The notes: generated from the letters alone by a model not told the origin. A DNA stretch of 64,000 nucleotides from Cupriavidus sp. YR651 (GCF_900101625.1 NZ_FMYZ01000012.1:1-64000); one strand, 5' to 3'; shown: positions 33,589 through 43,001, numbered from the stretch's first letter. Translations and numbers: made by a program.

Positions 33589-34236
33589 ATGCAACGCCTG
33601 ACCCGCGACCAGATGGCTGCCCGTGTGGCCAAAGACATTCCCGAAGGTGCCGTGGTGAACCTCGGCATCGGCCTGCCTACCCTCGTCGGCAATCACCTGC
33701 CGGCCGACCGCGAGATCCTGCTCCACAGCGAGAACGGCCTGCTGGGCATGGGCCCCGCGCCCGCGGCTGGCCAGGAAGACGGCGACCTGATCAACGCCGG
33801 CAAGCAGCCGGTGACGATCAAGGCCGGCGGTTCCTATTTCCACCATGCCGATTCCTTCGCCATGATGCGTGGCGGCCACCTCGACTTCTGCGTGCTGGGT
33901 GCGTTCCAGGTCTCGGAAAAGGGTGACCTGGCCAACTGGCACACCGGCGCGCCCGGCGCCATCCCCGCCGTGGGCGGCGCGATGGACCTGGCCATCGGCG
34001 CCAAGCAGGTGTTCGTGATGATGGAACACCAGACCAAGCAGGGCGAAAGCAAGATCGTGCCGGAATGCACCTATCCGCTGACCGGCATCGCTTGCGTCAC
34101 GCGCATCTACACGGATCTGGCCACGCTGGACGTCACGCCTGACGGACTGGTCGCCCGCGATCTGGTCGAAGGCCTGTCCTTCGAGGAACTGCAGCGCGCA
34201 ACCGGCGTGCCGCTCAAGCAAGCCGTGTCCGCCTGA
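33589..34236 (+). CDS. pcaJ: 3-oxoadipate CoA-transferase subunit B
   Basis: A 215-aa beta subunit. The catalytic Glu is in the motif SENGLLGMGP (near residue 47), where a CoA-thioester intermediate forms. NLGIGLPTLVGN and GGAMDLAIGAK are typical. It is 18 bp after pcaI, with AAGGAGAGA before the ATG, and 26 bp before pcaF. With PcaI it converts 3-oxoadipate to 3-oxoadipyl-CoA. Confidence 0.94.
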   Translation: MQRLTRDQMAARVAKDIPEGAVVNLGIGLPTLVGNHLPADREILLHSENGLLGMGPAPAAGQEDGDLINAGKQPVTIKAGGSYFHHADSFAMMRGGHLDFCVLGAFQVSEKGDLANWHTGAPGAIPAVGGAMDLAIGAKQVFVMMEHQTKQGESKIVPECTYPLTGIACVTRIYTDLATLDVTPDGLVARDLVEGLSFEELQRATGVPLKQAVSA

Positions 34237-34262
34237 TACACCAAAGACGAGAGAGACAAACC

Positions 34263-35465
34263 ATGACCGACGCTTTTATCTGCGACGCCATCCGTACCCC
34301 CATCGGCCGCTACGGCGGCAGCCTGTCCGGCGTGCGCCCGGATGACCTGGGCGCGGTGCCCCTGAAGGCGCTGATGGCTCGCAATCCGAACCTGGACTGG
34401 TCCGCCATCGACGACGTGATCTACGGCAACGCCAACCAGGCCGGTGAAGACAACCGCAACGTGGCGCGCATGTCGCTGCTGCTGGCCGGCCTGCCGGAAG
34501 CGGTTCCGGGTTCGACCATCAACCGCCTGTGCGGCTCCGGTATGGATGCCACCGGCACGGCCGCGCGCGCCATCAAGGCCGGTGAAACCAACCTGATGAT
34601 CGCCGGTGGCGTGGAAAGCATGAGCCGCGCCCCGTTCGTGATGGGCAAGGCCACCAGCGCGTTCTCGCGCGATGCGCAGATCTTCGACACGACCATCGGC
34701 TGGCGCTTCATCAACCCGGCGATGCGTGCGGCCTACGGCGTGGACTCGATGCCCGAGACCGCCGAGAACGTCGCCACCGACTACAAGATCAGCCGCGAAG
34801 ACCAGGATCTGATGGCGCTGCGCAGCCAGGAAAAGGCATCGCGCGCCCAGGCCGACGGTACGCTGGCCCAGGAAATCACGGCCGTCACGATTCCCCAGAA
34901 GAAGGGCGACCCGCTGGTGGTGGATCGCGACGAGCACCCGCGTGCCACCAGCATGGAAGCGCTGGGCAAGCTCAAGGGCGTGGTGCGCGCGGATGGCACG
35001 GTGACCGCCGGTAACGCATCGGGCGTGAACGATGGCGCCTGCGCGCTGCTGCTGGCCAGCGAAGCCGGCCTGAAGCAACACGGCCTGACCCCGCGTGCCC
35101 GCATCGTCGGCATGGCCACGGCCGGCGTGGCTCCGCGCGTGATGGGCATTGGCCCGGCACCGGCCACGCAGAAGCTGATGAAGCAACTGGGCATGTCGCT
35201 GGACCAGATCGACGTGATCGAGCTGAATGAAGCGTTCGCCGCGCAAGGCCTGGCCGTGCTTCGCCAGCTGGGCATCGCCGATGACGACAAGCGCGTGAAC
35301 CCGAACGGCGGCGCCATTGCACTGGGCCACCCGCTCGGCATGAGCGGCGCCCGCCTGGTGACCACCGCGATGTATCAGCTGCACCGCACCGGTGGCCGCT
35401 ACGCGCTGTGCACGATGTGCATCGGCGTGGGCCAGGGCATCGCCATGGTGATCGAGCGCGTCTGA
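34263..35465 (+). CDS. pcaF: 3-oxoadipyl-CoA thiolase
   Basis: A 400-aa thiolase that splits 3-oxoadipyl-CoA into succinyl-CoA and acetyl-CoA, the last step of the beta-ketoadipate pathway. The acyl-accepting Cys90 (INRLCGSGMD), the His of NGGAIALGHPLG and the general-acid Cys of CTMCIGVGQG are all present. The segment ETAENVATDYKISREDQD matches PcaF/PaaJ-type enzymes. Last gene of the pcaIJF operon. No pcaR/pcaQ regulator gene is adjacent. Confidence 0.95.
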   Translation: MTDAFICDAIRTPIGRYGGSLSGVRPDDLGAVPLKALMARNPNLDWSAIDDVIYGNANQAGEDNRNVARMSLLLAGLPEAVPGSTINRLCGSGMDATGTAARAIKAGETNLMIAGGVESMSRAPFVMGKATSAFSRDAQIFDTTIGWRFINPAMRAAYGVDSMPETAENVATDYKISREDQDLMALRSQEKASRAQADGTLAQEITAVTIPQKKGDPLVVDRDEHPRATSMEALGKLKGVVRADGTVTAGNASGVNDGACALLLASEAGLKQHGLTPRARIVGMATAGVAPRVMGIGPAPATQKLMKQLGMSLDQIDVIELNEAFAAQGLAVLRQLGIADDDKRVNPNGGAIALGHPLGMSGARLVTTAMYQLHRTGGRYALCTMCIGVGQGIAMVIERV

Positions 35466-35707
35466 TCGCGGCGGCAGGCCAGGATGTGAATCGAGCGGCC
35501 CGGCGCCACCGTCGGGCCGTTCCCATGTCTGTACATGTCGGACGCCTGCTTAATGTTCTTCACTTCCTGCCGATAAACCGTGTGGGAAGTTTCAGTGGTG
35601 TCTCTTCCCCAACGAGGTAGAGCATTGCGGCCAGGCCGACGGGCTCGCCGGTCTTGCCGCATCTTTTTTGATGGAGCCGGCTGATGTTGCCGGTGCGGAG
35701 TACTGAG

Positions 35708-36439
35708 ATGTCCCTTCCCGTTGCCACGCTCGTGACCGGTGCCAGTTCCGGTATCGGCCGCGCCATCGCAGAAATGCTGCTGGCGGATGGCGTGACCCAG
35801 GTGGTCAATGTCGACTATGTGGAACCCGCATGGTCGCACCCCAACCTGACCTTCTTCCAGGCCGACCTGACCGATGCCGACGCCACGCGCGCGGTGGCGG
35901 CGCAGGTGACCTCCCGATTCGCCGTCACGCGGCTGGTGAACAATGCCGGCGCCACGCGCCCCGGCACCGCCGACACGGCCACCGCGGCGGATCTCGACTA
36001 CGTGGTGGGTTTGACCCTGCAGGCCACGATGCTGCTCACCCAGGCCTGCCTGCCCGCCATGCGCGCGGCCGGTTTTGGCCGTATCGTCAACATGGCCTCG
36101 CGCGCGGCGCTGGGCAAGCCCGAGCGCGTGGTGTATTCCGCGGCCAAGGCCGGGCTGGTTGGCATGACCCGAACGCTGGCGATGGAGCTGGGCGGCGACG
36201 GCATCACCGTCAACGCCGTGGCACCGGGTCCCATCGCCACGGAGCTGTTCCGCCGGAGCAATCCGGAGGGCAGCGAACAGACACGGCGCATTCTTGCGAG
36301 CATCGCCGTGAAACGCATGGGAACGCCGGAAGACGTGGCGCGTGCCTCGCTGTTCTTCCTTTCGCCCGAAAATGGTTTCGTGACCGGACAGGTACTGTAT
36401 GTCTGTGGCGGAACCACGCTGGGCGTGGCACCCGTATAA
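35708..36439 (+). CDS. SDR-family oxidoreductase
   Basis: A 243-aa classical short-chain dehydrogenase. The NAD(P) motif TGASSGIGRA, the NAG motif VNNAGATRPG, the catalytic Ser region NMASRAAL (Ser at the expected place) and YSAAK are present. The C-terminus GFVTGQVLYVCGGTTLG is of the FabG type. The ATG at 35708 is chosen (GGAG upstream); an in-frame ATG eight codons earlier is possible. Alcohol or ketone substrate unknown. It is followed by a Bug receptor gene in the same direction with a 101-bp gap. Confidence 0.9.
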   Translation: MSLPVATLVTGASSGIGRAIAEMLLADGVTQVVNVDYVEPAWSHPNLTFFQADLTDADATRAVAAQVTSRFAVTRLVNNAGATRPGTADTATAADLDYVVGLTLQATMLLTQACLPAMRAAGFGRIVNMASRAALGKPERVVYSAAKAGLVGMTRTLAMELGGDGITVNAVAPGPIATELFRRSNPEGSEQTRRILASIAVKRMGTPEDVARASLFFLSPENGFVTGQVLYVCGGTTLGVAPV

Positions 36440-36540
36440 GAAAATGCCCGCCCTGGCACGGGGCGGAAACAGCGATTCAAGCTTTGCGCCCGTGGCGCCC
36501 TGGCAGCGCTGCTGGCTTGCATCAATTCCTGGAGCACAAG

Positions 36541-37545
36541 ATGAGCATGACCAATCAACCGTCGAAGGCGCGCAGACGCCTGCTGGCCGCCGGCGTGGCA
36601 CTGGCCGCCGGCTTTGCCGCCATGACCGGCGCGCAAGCACAAGGCACCTATCCGACCAAGCCGATCACGATGATCGTGCCGTTCTCGGCGGGTGGCACCA
36701 CGGACATCCTGGCGCGTATCGTTGGCCTGCAACTGGGCAAGGCGCTCGGCCAGCCGGTGGTGATTGACAACCGCCCCGGCGCGGGCGGCAACATTGGCGC
36801 ATCGCTGGCCGCCAAGGCCCCGGGCGATGGCTACACGCTGTTCATGGGCACCATCGGCACGCACGCGATCAACCAGTCGCTGTACTCCAAGCTGCCGTAT
36901 GACCCGGTGAAGGACTTCGCGCCGATCACGCGTGTGGCCATGGTGCCGAATCTCGTCGTGGTGAACCCCAAGGTTCCGGTCAACAACGTCAAGGAACTGA
37001 TCGCCTACGCGAAGGCCAATCCGGACAAGCTGGCGTACGGCTCGTCGGGCAGCGGCTCGTCGATGCACCTGTCAGGCGAACTGTTCAACTCGATGACTGG
37101 CCTGCACATCCAGCACATTCCGTACAAGGGCAGCGCCCCGGCCGTGAATGACCTGCTGGGCAACCAGATCGGCCTGATGTTCGACAACATGCCGTCGTCG
37201 TACCCGCACGTGAAGGCCGGCAAGCTGCGCGCCATCGCCGTGACCTCCGCCAAGCGCTCGCCGGCTCTGCCGAACGTGCCGACGGTGGCCGAAGCCGGTG
37301 TTGCGGGCTACGAAGCCACGTCGTGGTTCGCGCTGTACGCCACGGGCGGCACGCCGCAACCGATCGTCGACCGCCTGAACGCCGAAGTGGTGAAGATCCT
37401 GGCCATGCCGGAAGTGCAGAAGCAGATGGCCGAGCAGGGCGCCGAGCCGCACCCGGAAAAGCCGGCGCAGCTGGCTGGTTTCATGAAAACCGAAACCGCC
37501 AAGTGGGCCAAGGTGGTGAAGGCTTCCGGCGCGACGGTGGACTGA
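36541..37545 (+). CDS. Bug/TctC-type tripartite tricarboxylate receptor
   Basis: A 334-aa periplasmic solute-binding protein. A twin-arginine-like signal (SKARRRLLAAGVALAAGFAA, cleavage after AQA) is followed by YPTKPITMIVPFSAGGTTDILAR and DNRPGAGGNIGASLAAK, the Bug hallmarks. Burkholderiales carry many such receptors, mostly without their own TctAB membrane subunits, and none is present here. The ligand is probably a carboxylate. The ATG at 36541 starts the signal peptide; the open frame extends upstream inside the SDR gene in another frame. Confidence 0.93.
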   Translation: MSMTNQPSKARRRLLAAGVALAAGFAAMTGAQAQGTYPTKPITMIVPFSAGGTTDILARIVGLQLGKALGQPVVIDNRPGAGGNIGASLAAKAPGDGYTLFMGTIGTHAINQSLYSKLPYDPVKDFAPITRVAMVPNLVVVNPKVPVNNVKELIAYAKANPDKLAYGSSGSGSSMHLSGELFNSMTGLHIQHIPYKGSAPAVNDLLGNQIGLMFDNMPSSYPHVKAGKLRAIAVTSAKRSPALPNVPTVAEAGVAGYEATSWFALYATGGTPQPIVDRLNAEVVKILAMPEVQKQMAEQGAEPHPEKPAQLAGFMKTETAKWAKVVKASGATVD

Positions 37546-37568
37546 TCGACCGCGTCTGACATGTTGTG

Positions 37569-37600
37569 AAAAAACCGGCCTGCGGGCCGGTTTTTTCTTT
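37569..37600 (+). terminator. Terminator after the Bug receptor gene
   Basis: Perfect stem AAAAAACCGGCC / GGCCGGTTTTTT with a 4-nt loop, continuing into further T residues. Confidence 0.92.
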
Positions 37601-37703
37601 GGTGCCGCGCGTGGTGCGTGCCGTCATTGCCGGTGCAGCGCCGGTTGCAATCTGGTGCGCCCGATTCCCCGACGTGCCGATCGCGACGCGCCGATAGTGC
37701 GCA

Positions 37704-37730
37704 GAAAAAACCCGCGAACCAGTCGCGGGC
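37704..37730 (-). terminator. Leftward terminator of the 71-aa gene
   Basis: Stem CCCGCGA / TCGCGGG with a 5-nt loop, preceded on the plus strand by six A, i.e. followed by a U-run when read leftward. Confidence 0.75.
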
Positions 37731-37785
37731 ACAAATCCCAGATCCCTTGGGGGACAGGAGGAGACAACCTTCGGCGCTGGCCGTT

Positions 37786-38001
37786 TCAGGTCAGGCTGTA
37801 CTTCACGACCTGCTCTTCCACGCCGACAAAACGCACCAGCTGGCGCAGGCCGCTGGCGTATTCCTTGATGTGGTGGCCTTCCGGCGTATCGGGCAGCCGG
37901 TAGTAGATCGGGGCCGAGCCGGCGCGCGCGCGGGTGGCGGTGGCAGGCGGGGCGGACTCGCCCGAGGCACCGCCGTCGGCAAATTCCGGTCTTGCGTTCA
38001 T
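37786..38001 (-). CDS. Hypothetical protein, 71 aa
   Basis: The protein begins MNARPEFADGGASGES with a disordered, Ala/Pro-rich first third, and has a probable folded part PIYYRLPDTPEGHHIKEYASGLRQLVRFVGVEEQVVKYSLT. GGGAG precedes the ATG, and a terminator lies after it, so it is probably a real gene. Family not recognised. It has no signal peptide or membrane segment. Confidence 0.65.
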   Translation of the reverse strand: MNARPEFADGGASGESAPPATATRARAGSAPIYYRLPDTPEGHHIKEYASGLRQLVRFVGVEEQVVKYSLT

Positions 38002-38347
38002 GGACAACTCCCGGGAGGCGCATGGCGCGGAACGTTGGGCCGGCAAGAAGGGCGCGCGCACATGCGGGTGGCAATGTCTGGAATGTATTGCAAGCGGTCG
38101 GGAAATGCCATTTCGAATTTTTTACATCAGTTTCGAGATAATTGACTAAATTGTCATAAATCGGACCGGGTGCGCCGGCTGCTCTGCTGCGAGCTGCAAC
38201 GAGGGCATATCCAAGGGGTTAACGGCATGACTTGGCGTGACTTGCGCGCTACCATATCGCCCACCCCCGGGGCGACCCTCGCGGCCACGATGTGCTCCGG
38301 GTCGCAACCTTCATGCCAGCGCCTCCGCTTTCCCTTCCACCCGTCGA

Positions 38348-38917
38348 ATGTCCACCCAACACGCCCTGTTGATTTCCCTGATCGAAAAGCCATCGTCCGG
38401 ATACGACCTGGCGCGTCGTTTCGACAAATCGATCGGCTATTTCTGGCACGCCACGCACCAGCAGATCTACCGGGAGCTGGGTCGGATGGCGGACAGCGGC
38501 TGGATCGTCGCCGATGAGCCCGCCGGTGGGGCCGATGGCGATGGCGTCGAGAAGAAGAATCGGAAAAAGGTGTATCGCGTCATGCCGGCTGGCCGCGATG
38601 AACTGGCGCGCTGGGTCCTGGCGCCCGGGCACGGGCTGGATCAGCGGGAAGAGATTCTGGTCAAGCTACGGGCGGATGCCGCCATCGGCCCGCTCGGCCT
38701 GGAAGGCGAACTGGTGCGGCTGATCGCGCTGCATCAGGCGCGGCTCGAGACGTATCGCAATATCGAGCACAAGGATTTCTCGTCGGGCGACATGGACCGC
38801 GCGAAGCAGATTCAACATGCGCTGCTCAGGCGCGGCATCCGGTTCGAGGAAGACTGGGTGGCCTGGGGCCAGGCATTGCTGCCGCTGCTGGCGATGCCGG
38901 CCAGCAGCGGCGACTGA
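38348..38917 (+). CDS. PadR-family transcriptional regulator
   Basis: A 189-aa regulator. The PadR winged helix is seen as ALLISLIEKPSSGYDLARRFD and FWHATHQQIYRELGRMADSG, followed by a wing and a C-terminal helical dimerisation domain (AKQIQHALLRRGIRFEED). It is convergent with the nitronate monooxygenase gene, so it may or may not control it. PadR proteins often sense phenolic acids. The ATG at 38348 begins the family sequence. Confidence 0.88.
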   Translation: MSTQHALLISLIEKPSSGYDLARRFDKSIGYFWHATHQQIYRELGRMADSGWIVADEPAGGADGDGVEKKNRKKVYRVMPAGRDELARWVLAPGHGLDQREEILVKLRADAAIGPLGLEGELVRLIALHQARLETYRNIEHKDFSSGDMDRAKQIQHALLRRGIRFEEDWVAWGQALLPLLAMPASSGD

Positions 38918-38925
38918 CCCGACGC

Positions 38926-39921
38926 TCAGGCCGGATCGACGATGCGCGCGGCGCTGGCGCCGGCCGTTTCGGCCAGGCCCAGACGACGGCGTGCGAGCGC
39001 GTACTCTTCCACGAAGCGGCGCACCAGCTCGGCTGCCGGCACCACGCGCTTGATGGCGCCAACGCCCTGGCCGGCGCCCCAGATGTCCTTCCATGCCTTG
39101 GCGCTGGCCGAGCCGAAATTCATCTTCGATGCGTCGGAGGTCGGCAGCGCCTCCGGGTCCAGCCCCGCGCGCACGATGCTGTTGCGCAGGTAGTTGCCGT
39201 GCACGCCCGTGAACAGGTTTGAATAGACGATGTCGTCGGCAGTGCTGTCCACGATCATCTGCTTGTAGGCGTCCTGCGCGTTGGCCTCCTGCGTGGCGAT
39301 GAACGCCGATCCGATATAGGCCAGGTCGGCGCCGGCGGCCTGGGCGGCCAGTACGGCGTCGCCGCTGGCAATCGCACCCGACAGCAGTAGCGGGCCGTCG
39401 AACCATTCGCGAATCTCATGCAGCAACGCAAACGGCGAGAGCGTGCCGGCATGGCCGCCCGCGCCCGCCGCCACGGCGATCAGGCCATCGGCGCCCTTGT
39501 CGATCGCCTTGCGGGCGAACGTGTTGTTGATGATGTCATGCAGCACGATGCCGCCATACGAATGCACGGCCTCGTTGACTTCCACACGTGCGCCCAGGGA
39601 AGTGATGACGATGGGCACCTTGTAGCGCACGCACAGTTCCAGGTCGTGCTCCAGCCGGTCATTGGACTTGTGCACGATCTGGTTGACCGCGAACGGCGCG
39701 GCCGGGCGGTCCGGATGCTTCGCGTCGTGCTCGCCCAGCTCGGTCGTGATGCGGTCCAGCCATTCCTCGAGCTTTTCCGCCGGGCGCGCGTTCAGCGCCG
39801 GAAAGGATCCCACCACGCCCGCCTTGCACTGGGCAATGACCAGGTCGGGGTTGGAAATGATGAACAGCGGCGAGCAGACGGCCGGCAGGGAAAGGTTCTG
39901 AAGCAGGGCGGGAAGGGCCAT
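38926..39921 (-). CDS. Nitronate monooxygenase (2-nitropropane dioxygenase family)
   Basis: A 331-aa FMN-dependent TIM-barrel enzyme. Recognised motifs are GADGLIAVAAGAGGHAGTLSPF (phosphate- and flavin-binding loop with the His), LLLSGAIASGDAVLAAQAAGADLAYIGSAF and GVGAIKRVVPAAELV. It oxidises alkyl nitronates, perhaps 3-nitropropionate. The ATG at 39921 starts the family sequence. A SnoaL-like protein gene follows upstream on the same strand at a 100-bp distance. The enzyme probably serves detoxification or general oxidation. Confidence 0.9.
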   Translation of the reverse strand: MALPALLQNLSLPAVCSPLFIISNPDLVIAQCKAGVVGSFPALNARPAEKLEEWLDRITTELGEHDAKHPDRPAAPFAVNQIVHKSNDRLEHDLELCVRYKVPIVITSLGARVEVNEAVHSYGGIVLHDIINNTFARKAIDKGADGLIAVAAGAGGHAGTLSPFALLHEIREWFDGPLLLSGAIASGDAVLAAQAAGADLAYIGSAFIATQEANAQDAYKQMIVDSTADDIVYSNLFTGVHGNYLRNSIVRAGLDPEALPTSDASKMNFGSASAKAWKDIWGAGQGVGAIKRVVPAAELVRRFVEEYALARRRLGLAETAGASAARIVDPA

Positions 39922-40021
39922 GTCGGTTCTCTTGATGTGTTGCGAATGCGTAAGACAGTGGTTCGACGGCAAGAGCGACGCGCGCGCCGTGCCATCGAAA
40001 CCGGAAATCGGGAAAGACGTT

Positions 40022-40453
40022 TCAGGTACCGGTGAGCACCTGCTTCTGGTCGCCAAGCCGGGCCGCCATGGCCGCGCCGAGCGCCTCGAGTCCGCTGCGC
40101 GGCCGGATCATGACCTCGAATTCGGCGATCTTGCCGGCCGCGTCGAAGCGGATCATGTCGATGCCCTTCAGCGCCTTGCCGCCGACGCTGGCGCTGAACT
40201 CCAGCACGACGCTGTGGCCGTCTTCGCTCACGAGGCTGCGGTGATAGCGGAAATTCTCGAAGACTTCATTGACGGTAGTGAGCACTAACTGGATGGCGGC
40301 ACGGCCCGGATAAGGGGTGTGGGCCACCGGGGAACGGAACACGACGTCATCGGCAACGATGCTGCCGAGCGCATCCATCGAATGGGTGGCGATCATCTGA
40401 TGCCACGTGTCCAGCGATTGCCGGGCGGCCGGGGCGAGCGAGATGCTGTGCAT
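40022..40453 (-). CDS. SnoaL/NTF2-like fold protein
   Basis: A 143-aa protein with the NTF2-like cone fold pattern: LDTWHQMIATHSMDALGSIVADDVVFRSP, a central strand pair and a C-terminal FDAAGKIAEFEVMIRPRSGLEALG. Family members are cyclases, isomerases or binding proteins. It is the first gene upstream of the nitronate monooxygenase gene on the same strand. Activity cannot be assigned. Confidence 0.85.
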   Translation of the reverse strand: MHSISLAPAARQSLDTWHQMIATHSMDALGSIVADDVVFRSPVAHTPYPGRAAIQLVLTTVNEVFENFRYHRSLVSEDGHSVVLEFSASVGGKALKGIDMIRFDAAGKIAEFEVMIRPRSGLEALGAAMAARLGDQKQVLTGT

Positions 40454-40681
40454 GGTGTCTCCTCAGGGTCCTCAGGGTCGAAAGCTCTGATCTGGCTTTT
40501 ATGCAACTGGTTGCATACTGACTGGGAAGATTACACGCCCGAAAAGCTGGCCGCAAGTCCAATTCGGCGAAGCATCCTTCAGGGTCCGACACATGCCCCG
40601 TGGGCTGGCGGTGGAATGCGGCGCATTTTGTGGCGCCTTGTCTACAATGAGCCCATTGCCGTTTGCGAAGCAGGAGAGTCA

Positions 40682-41773
40682 GTGACCACCCACACGAGCG
40701 CCGACCAGACTGATCGAGCTGATCGAGCGGGTCCGCCGCACACCGCGCTGCCCGATGGCCTGTTCGAAGCCGACCTCGCCGCGTGGCGCAACCAGCCGGA
40801 ACGCGCATTCGACGGCTGGCTTGCCCAGCATGGGTTCCGCCACGGCACGGCCGTGGTGTATCGCGCGATGTGGGGCAAGTTGCTGCGCTGGTCGGGCGAA
40901 CGCGGCGTGCCGCCGCTGACATGGTCCGCCGCGCAGATTGGCGACTTCCTCGACGCCCAGGACCTGCACAAGCGTCATCGCTATCGCTATGCGCGACTGA
41001 TAGAGCGAATTTTTCATCATCTGTCGCGGCTTCAGCAAAACCTGCACAACCCCGCCAGCCAGGCGGTGAAGAACCACCTCGCCGAGGGCGAGAACGATCC
41101 CACAGCCTTCCTGTTGCCGGGCGAACGCGACCTGCTGGTCGCGCGCATCCTGGCGCCGGCGCCGGACGCCGGGAGTCAGGAAAAGCGGGGAATATCGCCC
41201 ACGCAATGGAAGCGGGCGCGCGACGTGGCGCTGATGGCGATATTGCTGGGCGGCGGACTGAAGGTGGCCGAAGTTCGGGCGCTGCGCGTGGACGGCATCG
41301 ACGGCATCGACGGCATTGATGGCGGGCCGATGGCGCTACGCATGGTGCGCACCGACAACGGCCGGGCCTATACCGTGCCGCTGTTTGCGTTTTCGCATCA
41401 GCCGCTGCGGCACTGGCTGGCCCTGCGCGCCGCCGCGGAGACGCTGGGTGACCTGGTGTTTCCGGCCATGGCAAACGGGCGCCCCATGCACGCGGCGTCG
41501 GTGTATCGCCGCGTGGAAGTGTTGCTGGATGAGGCTGGCGTGCTGGCCGGGCGCAGTGAGCGCGCCTCCCCACAGACACTGCGCAATACCTGTGGTGCCA
41601 TGCATTTCGACGTGGGAACATCCCCCGCCGCCGTGGCGCAATTGCTAGGGATGCGGGATCTGGAATCCGGCTGGCGGCTGCACGCGGCGTATGAGGCGTG
41701 GCAGTCACGTGCCGGCCTGCCGGCCACGCCAAAGCCGGTCAGCAAGGCCCCGGGTGGCGTATCCCCGGCGTAA
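40682..41773 (+). CDS. Tyrosine-recombinase-like protein with degraded catalytic site
   Basis: A 363-aa protein with the architecture of a XerC/integrase-family recombinase: an N-terminal SAM-like core-binding domain (about residues 40-140) and a C-terminal catalytic-like domain (about 165-345). In the place of the first catalytic Arg the motif reads GLKVAEVRAL, i.e. Lys near residue 193. Box II reads PQTLRNTCG, keeping Arg near 300 but with Gln instead of His. The LGH motif is LGM, and a Tyr (AAYEAW) remains near 337. It probably cannot recombine DNA. The GTG start follows CAGGAGAG. A GID tripeptide is repeated three times near residue 205. Confidence 0.78.
   Translation: MTTHTSADQTDRADRAGPPHTALPDGLFEADLAAWRNQPERAFDGWLAQHGFRHGTAVVYRAMWGKLLRWSGERGVPPLTWSAAQIGDFLDAQDLHKRHRYRYARLIERIFHHLSRLQQNLHNPASQAVKNHLAEGENDPTAFLLPGERDLLVARILAPAPDAGSQEKRGISPTQWKRARDVALMAILLGGGLKVAEVRALRVDGIDGIDGIDGGPMALRMVRTDNGRAYTVPLFAFSHQPLRHWLALRAAAETLGDLVFPAMANGRPMHAASVYRRVEVLLDEAGVLAGRSERASPQTLRNTCGAMHFDVGTSPAAVAQLLGMRDLESGWRLHAAYEAWQSRAGLPATPKPVSKAPGGVSPA
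41291..41318. repeat. 9-bp tandem repeat in the recombinase-like gene
   Basis: GACGGCATC occurs in three adjacent near-copies, encoding GIDGIDGID. It is in the linker before the catalytic-like strand and is an in-frame microsatellite. Confidence 0.75.
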
Positions 41774-41873
41774 CGTGGCGGCGCTATGATGGCGGCCGCC
41801 CGGTTCGCCACATAGCGCCACGCCGCGCGGACTGCTGGCACTTCTGCAACGATTTCTGAACCTGAACATTCAC

Positions 41874-42893
41874 ATGGCTGAGACCTTACTGCTGACGGGC
41901 GCCACTGGCTATATTGCTTCGCACACATGGGTGGCACTGCTTGAAGCGGGCTACAACGTGATCGGGCTCGATAATCTGTGCAACAGTAACCGGGAGGTTG
42001 TAAGCCGCCTGGCCGCCATTAGCGGCAAGACGCCGCATTTCGTGGAAGGCGATGTGCGAGACCGGGCGTTGCTGGACCGCCTGCTGGCCGAACACAAGAT
42101 CACGGGCGCGATTCATTTCGCCGCGCTCAAGGCCGTGGGGGAATCGGTGAGTCAGCCGCTCGCCTATTACGACAACAATCTCAATGGACTGGTCACGCTT
42201 TGCGCCGCCATGCAGTCGGCAGGTGTCAGGCAACTGGTGTTCAGTTCATCCGCCACGGTGTATGGAAATCCGCATACCGTGCCGATCCTCGAGGATTTCC
42301 CGCTCTCGGCCACCAATCCGTACGGTCAGACCAAACTGATGAGCGAGCAGATCCTGCGCGATCTGGAGATTTCCGATCCTTCCTGGCGAATTGGTTACCT
42401 GCGGTATTTCAATCCGGTCGGGGCGCATGAAAGCGGCCGGATTGGCGAAGACCCCGGCGGTATTCCCAACAATCTCATGCCGTATGTGGCGCAGGTCGCT
42501 GGCGGCCGGCGCGAAAAGCTCAGCATCTATGGCGGCGATTACCCAACCGTCGACGGTACGGGCGTCCGCGACTACATCCATGTTTGTGATCTTGCCGACG
42601 GACACGTGGCGGCGCTGGGCTATCTGCGCGACAAGGCGCGGAGCGTGACGGTGAATCTGGGAACCGGGCGCGGCTACAGCGTCCTGGAGGTAGTGAAGGC
42701 CTACGAACGTGCCAGCGGCCGGTCTGTTCCCTACCAGATCGTCGGGCGTCGGCCGGGCGATATTGCCTCGTGCTATGCCGACCCGACGCTCGCCCGGGAA
42801 CTGCTTGGCTGGAGCGCCCGCCATGACATCGACCGGATGTGCGCGGATTCCTGGCGCTGGCAGTCGATGAATCCGAAGGGGTTTACCGCCTAG
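41874..42893 (+). CDS. galE: UDP-glucose 4-epimerase
   Basis: A 339-aa extended SDR. The NAD motif is LLTGATGYIASH, with Ala in place of the third Gly of the usual GxxGxxG. SSSATVYG carries the catalytic Ser/Thr, YGQTK the Tyr and Lys, and FNPVGAHESG and GDYPTVDGTGVRDYIHV are GalE signatures. It interconverts UDP-glucose and UDP-galactose for surface polysaccharides. No Leloir or LPS genes are adjacent. A terminator follows. Confidence 0.95.
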   Translation: MAETLLLTGATGYIASHTWVALLEAGYNVIGLDNLCNSNREVVSRLAAISGKTPHFVEGDVRDRALLDRLLAEHKITGAIHFAALKAVGESVSQPLAYYDNNLNGLVTLCAAMQSAGVRQLVFSSSATVYGNPHTVPILEDFPLSATNPYGQTKLMSEQILRDLEISDPSWRIGYLRYFNPVGAHESGRIGEDPGGIPNNLMPYVAQVAGGRREKLSIYGGDYPTVDGTGVRDYIHVCDLADGHVAALGYLRDKARSVTVNLGTGRGYSVLEVVKAYERASGRSVPYQIVGRRPGDIASCYADPTLARELLGWSARHDIDRMCADSWRWQSMNPKGFTA

Positions 42894-42945
42894 TGCCGAC
42901 CGTCGCGCGTACCCGTTTCTGCGGGGAGTGTGAGCGGCACAAAAT

Positions 42946-42975
42946 AAAAAAACCGGGCAATTGCCCGGTTTTTCA
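42946..42975. terminator. Bidirectional terminator between galE and hns
   Basis: A perfect palindrome of 13-bp arms (AAAAACCGGGCAA and its complement) with no spacer. It has A and T runs on each side, so it can serve galE rightward and the hns gene leftward. Confidence 0.9.
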
Positions 42976-43001
42976 ATGCATACGACAGTTTCGGTCGCTG
43001 C

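Noticed and set aside
35490..35525. Terminator after pcaF
   Set aside because: A GC stem (CGGCCCG/CGGGCCG) is present, but no T-run follows; too weak to list as a terminator.
41291..41318. CRISPR-like repeat
   Set aside because: Only 9-bp in-frame units with no spacers. No CRISPR array was seen in the window.
40682..41773. Mobile genetic element or prophage around the recombinase-like gene
   Set aside because: No tRNA, direct repeats, phage genes or transposase on either side, and the neighbours are ordinary chromosomal genes.
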